The notes below the pieces were generated by a model. It was given only the letters and a program-made list of their open reading frames with translations. It was not told where the DNA came from and did no database searches. The translations under genes were made by a program, and so were the position numbers. From Ferruginibacter sp. (GTDB taxonomy: Bacteria > Bacteroidota > Bacteroidia > Chitinophagales > Chitinophagaceae): a DNA stretch of 42,210 nt. Below are positions 37,231 to 42,210 of the stretch, in pieces (the stretch's first letter is position 1; every line of letters begins with the position of its first letter). Location of the stretch: positions 1-42,210 of the forward strand of contig NZ_JACMOO010000032.1 in assembly GCF_014377975.1 (NCBI RefSeq). The letters run 5' to 3'.

Positions 37231-37710
37231 ATGAAAAATGTTATCGTAATTGTAGTTTTAATATTGATTGGTTTTAGTACGGAGGCACAGGTAAAGGCAG
37301 AACAGATGGCACCCGAGATTTCGTTACCCGGTACACATGATACGATGATACATTTATCTTCATTAAAAGGAAAAGTTGTTTTGATAGATTTTTGGGCAAG
37401 CTGGTGTGCTCCCTGCCGGGCTTCTATACCAGGTATAATAAAATTGTACAATAAATATAAAGGCCAGGGATTTGAAGTTTTTGGTGTTTCTATCGACAGT
37501 AAAAAAAGTGATTGGATAAAAGCCATTGCACAGGATAAAATTAATTACACGCAGGTATTTGATAAGGCTGGCTGGTATTCTAAAACAGCTGTAAAGTATG
37601 GTGTTGAGGCAATTCCTAATACTTTTTTATTGGATAAAACAGGGAAGATAGTGGCCATGGATCTGGATGAAGAGCAGTTGGAAAATAAAATAAAGGCTTT
37701 ATTGCAATAG
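37231..37710 (+). CDS. TlpA-like periplasmic thiol-disulfide oxidoreductase
   Basis: This 159-residue protein has an N-terminal hydrophobic signal (residues 1-19, STEAQ) and one thioredoxin fold. The redox motif WCAPC (Cys59, Cys62) sits in FWASWCAPCRASIP, and the cis-Pro loop is AIPNTFLLDKTGKIV. It belongs to the TlpA/ResA group, which keeps exported thiols reduced, for example during cytochrome c maturation or as a general periplasmic reductase. Its partner cannot be inferred from its neighbours. It converges with the glycoside hydrolase gene, with a 63-bp gap. Confidence 0.93.
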   Translation: MKNVIVIVVLILIGFSTEAQVKAEQMAPEISLPGTHDTMIHLSSLKGKVVLIDFWASWCAPCRASIPGIIKLYNKYKGQGFEVFGVSIDSKKSDWIKAIAQDKINYTQVFDKAGWYSKTAVKYGVEAIPNTFLLDKTGKIVAMDLDEEQLENKIKALLQ

Positions 37711-37773
37711 AATTTGAAATGAGTCCTGCCCGTTTTATAGTTGCTTATTTTTGTATTGTATATTTTATTGCCT

Positions 37774-39978
37774 CTATTCAATCACAAACCAGGTATAACT
37801 TTCAGGCTGAATGTTTACTGAAAGTTCAATTTCATATTTTCTATTTAATTTCATGGGCACTTTTTTTCCTTCCTTTTCACTAACCATTACAGTATTAGAT
37901 GCACCGGTATAATACAATGGTACCTGGATGGTTCGGGCAATTCTTTCTTTAAGCGGATTGTACAACATCAGCAAACCCCTGATTTTTAATTTCGGATTTA
38001 CATGTAATATGCCATCCCAATCCCGCCCATCAGCCCGGCGTAAATGAACGATGTCTGCATTAAGAATATCCCTGTATTTTTTATACCAGTTAATTACGTT
38101 GATGACTGTTTGTTTGGTGGTGTCTGTATCATATAATCTGGGGCCACGGTAACAGGCCTGCACTCCTGCTCCATAGTATTGCATCATTAGTTGTTTGTAG
38201 TCAGTAAGGTGTTCTGAAAGTGGCTCCAATACGGCTTCCGGGCCTCCGCCCTGGTAACGGGTTAATGGCACAAATCCCCAGCTCATTGAAGGTGTTTTTT
38301 CCCAGGTGCCATCATAAATATTCTGACGGTTTAGTATCTTTTGATTTTCTCTTGGTAAGGAAAAATTTACTTCCCTGTAGCCAATGGCAATTTTATTTGT
38401 TCCATCTAAAAAATACCAGTCAGGTGCGTTGATGTAAACGCCCCGTTCACTCAGCCAATGGTATAAATCTTTTTGAATCTCCATTTGCTTCCATTGGCTG
38501 TCATCCAGCCCTTTATGGCCTGGGTGTGTTGTAGAGGCACAAACATCCCCTGGATAGGGGCCATCATTCTCCCAGATATCAAATCCTGTTTGTGAAAAAA
38601 AGTATTTTATTTTATCCCGGTAAGCCAGTCCCCATTTGCTGCCAAAACAGGGCGCATTGCCAAAAAAGGCACCTCCCGGTTTACCGGTCACGGCATTTAT
38701 TACATCATCTTCATCACTAATGCGGCGGGAACTGAATAAAGAATAACCTCCAATTTTAATATTCTTTTGGTGTGCATATTCCGTCAGTACTTTCCATTTT
38801 TTTATATTGACAGTAGAAGAATCTTCCATATTTAAATGGCTGCCAAAACTTAGTATAACGGCTTCATAGCCTGTTGCAGCGCATTGATCAATAGCCCTTT
38901 TTACTTCTTCATCATTGTTGCTGACCAGGTGCATGAAAATGGGATTTGCGGTTGTCCAGGGAGTAATGGTGGTATACATTTTTCTTACAAACAATCCTCT
39001 TCTTTCCCTGTCGTAGCTATCCATCAGCAATTCAAAACTTCGTACCGATGTAAAAGATGCTCCCTGTTGTAATTCAATGCCCGATACTTTATCAGGATAT
39101 ACTTCCAGTATACATGGGGTGTTATAATCATAATTTACCTGTGAAGTGTAGGTAGAATCAATTTTCCAATGCAGCGTCTGATCACTGATCTCGTACCGCA
39201 TGGCATTGTTAAAGGCATAATTTGTTTCAACGTATATGCCTTGCTGTTTTTTCATTTTATCCGGACTGCCCACTACAGCACTCTCTTCTTCCGCCACGGC
39301 CAGCAGTTCGTTTTTTACCCGGCCAATTATAACTGATGCCAGTCCCGTATTTTCTATAGTAATCCATTTGGTAATCAAAGGAAGATTATCGTACAGGGCG
39401 TAGTGAACTTTTACCATGATATCTTTTAATGCCGCTAAATTATTTTTATAAATAAAACTTACCAGTTTACCCGTCGCTTGTTTTTTGTTATATGCCCACC
39501 AGTTGCCCGGCTTCCATTGTACAAAAGGCTTTAATTCGCTGATGGTGTACTTGCTAAACTGAAAATCATTTTCTCCTTTTGTAAATGCAGGCAGCCATTG
39601 TGGTAACAGATAAGCTTTTTCTTTTTGTCCGTTTAACCCACCTACATTATATGCTGTACCATTGATAGTAACCAAGGCTTCCGGCATAACGGCTCTTAAT
39701 AATTGCTGGCCGGTAACCATATTTTTGTAATCGGTGCACACCACATTGGGCGATAAAAGGAAAGTCCGTTTTACCAGTCCGTTGTACAGAATAATATTTT
39801 TTTTATCAGCGCTGCTAAAAACTGCTGCTTTAAACCCCGACGGATTTATTAACCAGTCTGTTGTGGTCAGCTGGTCATTTTGCTTACTCCAGGTTATAAT
39901 ATCCTGTTGCTGACTTAAAGCAAATTCACCTGAGAGGAAGAGAATGGTCAAAGAAATTACGCGTAAGGAATTGAACAT
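37774..39978 (-). CDS. Secreted alpha-galactosidase-like TIM-barrel glycoside hydrolase
   Basis: From ATG 39978 the protein has 734 residues with a signal peptide (about residues 1-23, FALSQ). An upstream in-frame ATG (40080) adds 34 residues that would hide the signal. It has an N-terminal beta-sandwich (about 30-340), a TIM barrel (about 345-640) and a C-terminal beta domain, the layout of GH36-type alpha-galactosidases. The central motif FDIWENDGPYPGD (Asp467, Asp472) lies where the nucleophile is expected but does not match the classic GH36 or GH27 motifs. The substrate and exact family are therefore open; an unassigned GH family is possible. WYFLDGTNKIAIGYREVNFS and SWGFVPLTRYQGGG are further conserved-looking blocks. 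It is transcribed after the transglutaminase-like gene. Confidence 0.65.
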   Translation of the reverse strand: MFNSLRVISLTILFLSGEFALSQQQDIITWSKQNDQLTTTDWLINPSGFKAAVFSSADKKNIILYNGLVKRTFLLSPNVVCTDYKNMVTGQQLLRAVMPEALVTINGTAYNVGGLNGQKEKAYLLPQWLPAFTKGENDFQFSKYTISELKPFVQWKPGNWWAYNKKQATGKLVSFIYKNNLAALKDIMVKVHYALYDNLPLITKWITIENTGLASVIIGRVKNELLAVAEEESAVVGSPDKMKKQQGIYVETNYAFNNAMRYEISDQTLHWKIDSTYTSQVNYDYNTPCILEVYPDKVSGIELQQGASFTSVRSFELLMDSYDRERRGLFVRKMYTTITPWTTANPIFMHLVSNNDEEVKRAIDQCAATGYEAVILSFGSHLNMEDSSTVNIKKWKVLTEYAHQKNIKIGGYSLFSSRRISDEDDVINAVTGKPGGAFFGNAPCFGSKWGLAYRDKIKYFFSQTGFDIWENDGPYPGDVCASTTHPGHKGLDDSQWKQMEIQKDLYHWLSERGVYINAPDWYFLDGTNKIAIGYREVNFSLPRENQKILNRQNIYDGTWEKTPSMSWGFVPLTRYQGGGPEAVLEPLSEHLTDYKQLMMQYYGAGVQACYRGPRLYDTDTTKQTVINVINWYKKYRDILNADIVHLRRADGRDWDGILHVNPKLKIRGLLMLYNPLKERIARTIQVPLYYTGASNTVMVSEKEGKKVPMKLNRKYEIELSVNIQPESYTWFVIE

Positions 39979-40087
39979 TTTAATAAAGGTTGGTTGGGTT
40001 AAATATTCCGAAATTTTAAATTTTCTGTACCGTATTGAGGTGTCAATGTAAGTGAGAGCAGACCAATTATTAATTATCAATTAAAAC

Positions 40088-41053
40088 CTACTCACTTGCT
40101 TCAACAAAATAACCCAGTACCGGTTTATTGTTTATTAAAACGGTTACCGGATAGTTGATCTCTTCCGGAAACTTATAACCAAACCGCAATACACCGTCTG
40201 TAACTGTATAGTCCACCGTTTTTGTTTTCTTTTTCTTATCCTCACCAATAAGCAGTGCAACAATATCAATACCCTTATTACCAGATAGTTTACAGCTAAA
40301 CTGTACTGTTTTATTGATGGTAGTTTTTATATAACCATTGTCGGGCAAAAAGTTGCTGATACCAAATTCGTATGCGGCATTTTTAACCAATGGCATTGAA
40401 AAAAAATCGCTCTTACTTTTAGTTCCTGGCCCAAGGAGCCAGGCATGATTATCGGGTAAATGCTGATAATTAAAAATAGTTCTGTCTGCAAAAAAATACG
40501 CATCATTGTATTGTTTTGTAAATACGGTAACCTTCTCATCCGTATAACCGCTTCCCAGCGTTGGGTCAACGTAAAACCACGATTCAGGACTCATCCCCAT
40601 TTGTACCACATCCCAGGTATGGTTAAACTCTTCGGGCTTTTCAGTAAACTGTTCTACATTATTTTTCAAATATCCATCCACCGTAAGGCAACGGATTTTT
40701 ACAACACTGCACATATCCTGAAACAATGCTGCATAACCCGCAGACGTTGCTTTCCTGAATTTCAAAACATCTTCTGCAATATTTTTTTCGTTGCCATTTT
40801 TTTTAGCACCTTTTACATCAAAGCTGATGTTCCATGCTATCCAGTCGAAGATGGCTCTTGCCTTATCCTTGCTATCCGGAAATTTTTTGGTAACAATATA
40901 ACTGATGGTACCCATATTGAGGGTATCCAAAGCACCCAGTGATTTTACATACTCATCCACTACTTTAAAATCTTCATAGCGTTTTTGAGCAATTAGTTTT
41001 GTACTTGCGAATAAAAATAAAATCAGTAGTACTTTTTTTGAAGATAGTGTCAT
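40088..41053 (-). CDS. Secreted transglutaminase-like (kyphoscoliosis-peptidase-type) protein lacking the catalytic Cys
   Basis: This 321-residue protein has a signal peptide (residues 1-22, KLIAQ). The transglutaminase-like core spans about residues 55-170: DKARAIFDWIAWNISFD, then FRKATSAGYAALFQDMC, TVDGYLK, FNHTWDVVQM and WFYVDPTLGSG. His145 and Asp163 of the usual Cys-His-Asp triad are present. The position that normally reads G-V-C-x-G-Y is A-T-S-A-G-Y, so Ser104 replaces the catalytic Cys. The protein may be a non-catalytic binding relative or use Ser. A C-terminal beta domain (about 220-320) follows. It is probably in one unit with the glycoside hydrolase: the gap to that gene's ATG is about 110 bp, same strand. 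Confidence 0.8.
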   Translation of the reverse strand: MTLSSKKVLLILFLFASTKLIAQKRYEDFKVVDEYVKSLGALDTLNMGTISYIVTKKFPDSKDKARAIFDWIAWNISFDVKGAKKNGNEKNIAEDVLKFRKATSAGYAALFQDMCSVVKIRCLTVDGYLKNNVEQFTEKPEEFNHTWDVVQMGMSPESWFYVDPTLGSGYTDEKVTVFTKQYNDAYFFADRTIFNYQHLPDNHAWLLGPGTKSKSDFFSMPLVKNAAYEFGISNFLPDNGYIKTTINKTVQFSCKLSGNKGIDIVALLIGEDKKKKTKTVDYTVTDGVLRFGYKFPEEINYPVTVLINNKPVLGYFVEASE

Positions 41054-41135
41054 ACAATAAAATTAAGCATACAAAAGTTAAAACAACGTGATTTTGTTTA
41101 TGTAAAAAATTGTTCAAATTTGAATTAACAACGCC

Positions 41136-41657
41136 ATGATACAATTTACAACAACCATATTAAAATTTGGGGAGAAGGGTGAAAAAACCGGCTGGACATA
41201 CATTGTAATTCTGGCTGTACTGGCACAGCAATTATCTCCAGGTAATAAAAAATCATTCAGGGTAAAAGGGAAGCTGGATCAGCATTCCATCAGCGGCATA
41301 GCATTAATACCAATGGGCGAAGGTAATTTTATTATGGCACTGAAAGCAGACTTGCGCAAAGCTATCGGAAAAGAAAAGGGCGCTACCTCGCAGGTAAAAT
41401 TGGCTGTGGACAATAAACCATATCAAATAAATGCTTTGCTGATAGCATGCCTAGAAGATGAACCGCCAGCCATACAGTATTTTAAATCACTTCCTAATTA
41501 TCATCAGCATTATTTTAGCAAATGGATAGAAAGTGTCAAAGCAGAACCTACCAAAACAAAACGCATTGCAATGGCTGTAAATGCCATGAGTAAAAAAATG
41601 GATTTTGTACAAATGCTGCGCTCGGCAAAAGAGGATGACCGCCAGCTTAAAGGATAA
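41136..41657 (+). CDS. DUF1905 / YdeI (OmpD-associated)-type protein
   Basis: This 173-residue cytoplasmic protein has two parts. The DUF1905 beta-barrel domain (about residues 1-90) contains GWTYIVILAVLAQQL and ISGIALIPMGEGNFIMAL. A C-terminal YdeI-like tail follows, in which YFKSLPNYHQHYFSKWIESVKAEPTKTKRI is typical (residues about 115-145). YdeI relatives are linked to resistance to polymyxin or bacteriocins in enterobacteria, but a role here is not established. It is divergent from the transglutaminase-like gene, with an 80-bp shared upstream region. Confidence 0.88.
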   Translation: MIQFTTTILKFGEKGEKTGWTYIVILAVLAQQLSPGNKKSFRVKGKLDQHSISGIALIPMGEGNFIMALKADLRKAIGKEKGATSQVKLAVDNKPYQINALLIACLEDEPPAIQYFKSLPNYHQHYFSKWIESVKAEPTKTKRIAMAVNAMSKKMDFVQMLRSAKEDDRQLKG

Positions 41658-41753
41658 TTAAAGGATTTGCCATATCTTTTTTAGATAGATTATAAAGTAT
41701 GATGAGAATGCTTAACCCTTTAATCAAGTTAAACTGCCCTTCATCAACGGGTA

Positions 41754-41784
41754 TTGTTATTGGTAAAATCGTACTGTATATTTA
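41754..41784 (+). promoter_or_regulatory. Possible Bacteroidota-type promoter for the DUF2911 gene
   Basis: TTG at 41754-41756 and TATATTTA at 41777-41784, 20 nt apart, match the TTG / TAnnTTTG pattern with one mismatch, 24 bp before the start codon. Confidence 0.3.
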
Positions 41785-41808
41785 TATCCTCACACCAAAA
41801 TTTTTTAT

Positions 41809-42210
41809 ATGAAAAAAAAACTGCTTACCATTGCTACATTATTTTTATTTACACCTTTTTTAAAGGCACAGCTTACAACTACCCCCAATGGCGGAAATAA
41901 AAAGGCCATGGTAGCCGAACGCATTGGCCTTACCGATGTTGCCATTCATTACGACAGGCCGGGTGTAAAGGGACGTGAGGGAAAAATTTGGGGTGTATTG
42001 GTGCCCTTTGGATTTACTGACCTGGGTTTTGGAACCAGTAAAGCAGCACCATGGCGTGCGGGTGCCAACGAAAATACCATTATCGAATTTAGTACCGATG
42101 TAAAGGTGGAAGGCAAGAACCTCGCTGCAGGAAAGTATGGATTTTTTATTGCCGTGGGCAAAGAGGAATCCATATTGATATTTTCAAAAACCAGCACTTC
42201 ATGGGGAAGT
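41809..42210 (+). CDS. Secreted DUF2911 domain protein, truncated by the window end
   Basis: The first 134 codons are visible; the gene continues past the right edge. A signal peptide (residues 1-20, PFLKAQ) is followed by the DUF2911 domain. VAIHYDRPGVKGREGKIWG, VPFGFTDLGFGTSKAAPWRAGANENTIIEFS and GKNLAAGKYGFFIAVG (cited as separate segments) are typical of this Bacteroidota family. It is an exported protein of unknown function, with the domain usually covering about 150 residues. The ATG at 41809 fits the signal peptide start. Confidence 0.9.
   Translation, partial: MKKKLLTIATLFLFTPFLKAQLTTTPNGGNKKAMVAERIGLTDVAIHYDRPGVKGREGKIWGVLVPFGFTDLGFGTSKAAPWRAGANENTIIEFSTDVKVEGKNLAAGKYGFFIAVGKEESILIFSKTSTSWGS

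Overview
The window looks like a chromosomal segment of a member of the Bacteroidota, most likely a relative of the Chitinophagaceae. The evidence is AT-rich DNA, many secreted proteins with Sec signals ending in A-Q, a Porin_10-type putative porin, a TonB-dependent receptor, a DUF2911 protein, a BNR/sortilin-like giant protein, and a few TAnnTTTG-like promoter elements. No rRNA, tRNA, CRISPR array or prophage was recognised.

Left part (1-8270). The 5' end of a probable sterol desaturase gene is cut by the window edge (minus strand). It is followed by a REP-associated tyrosine transposase gene (RAYT, 593-1189) flanked by two different palindromic repeat arrays, with an 80-bp period on the left and a 69-bp period on the right. 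Directly behind the right array starts a tight four-gene operon (1527-8223): a hydroxyproline 2-epimerase, a secreted GH127 and a secreted GH146-like beta-L-arabinofuranosidase, and a D-amino-acid (D-hydroxyproline) dehydrogenase. The combination suggests use of plant hydroxyproline-rich glycoproteins such as extensins: the beta-L-arabinose chains are stripped and the hydroxyproline is then oxidised.

Middle part (8284-21298). This holds a large secreted BNR-propeller protein (minus), a degraded insertion-sequence transposase, a fasciclin protein, and a sodium-solute symporter divergent from a cytoplasmic GH1 beta-glucosidase with a perfect 24-bp palindrome just upstream of it. A penicillin-acylase-type Ntn hydrolase and a PQQ-type sugar/sorbosone dehydrogenase with its own cytochrome c follow.

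Central highlight (21777-29165). A TMEM220-like membrane protein is followed by a complete ebo gene cluster in the order eboA-B-C-D-E-F: EboA, TatD-like hydrolase, UbiA-like prenyltransferase, dehydroquinate-synthase-like cyclase, TIM-barrel EboE and alkaline-phosphatase-superfamily EboF. This is a widespread but poorly understood cluster, also found in eustigmatophyte plastids and linked to scytonemin-precursor export in cyanobacteria. Its product here is unknown.

Right part (29166-42210). A decayed outer-membrane beta-barrel remnant and a FecA-like TonB receptor are followed by housekeeping genes (sucC, purine nucleoside phosphorylase), a putative porin, a TlpA-like thioredoxin, an unusual secreted alpha-galactosidase-like TIM-barrel protein, a transglutaminase-like protein that lacks the expected cysteine, a DUF1905/YdeI protein, and the start of a DUF2911 protein cut by the window end.
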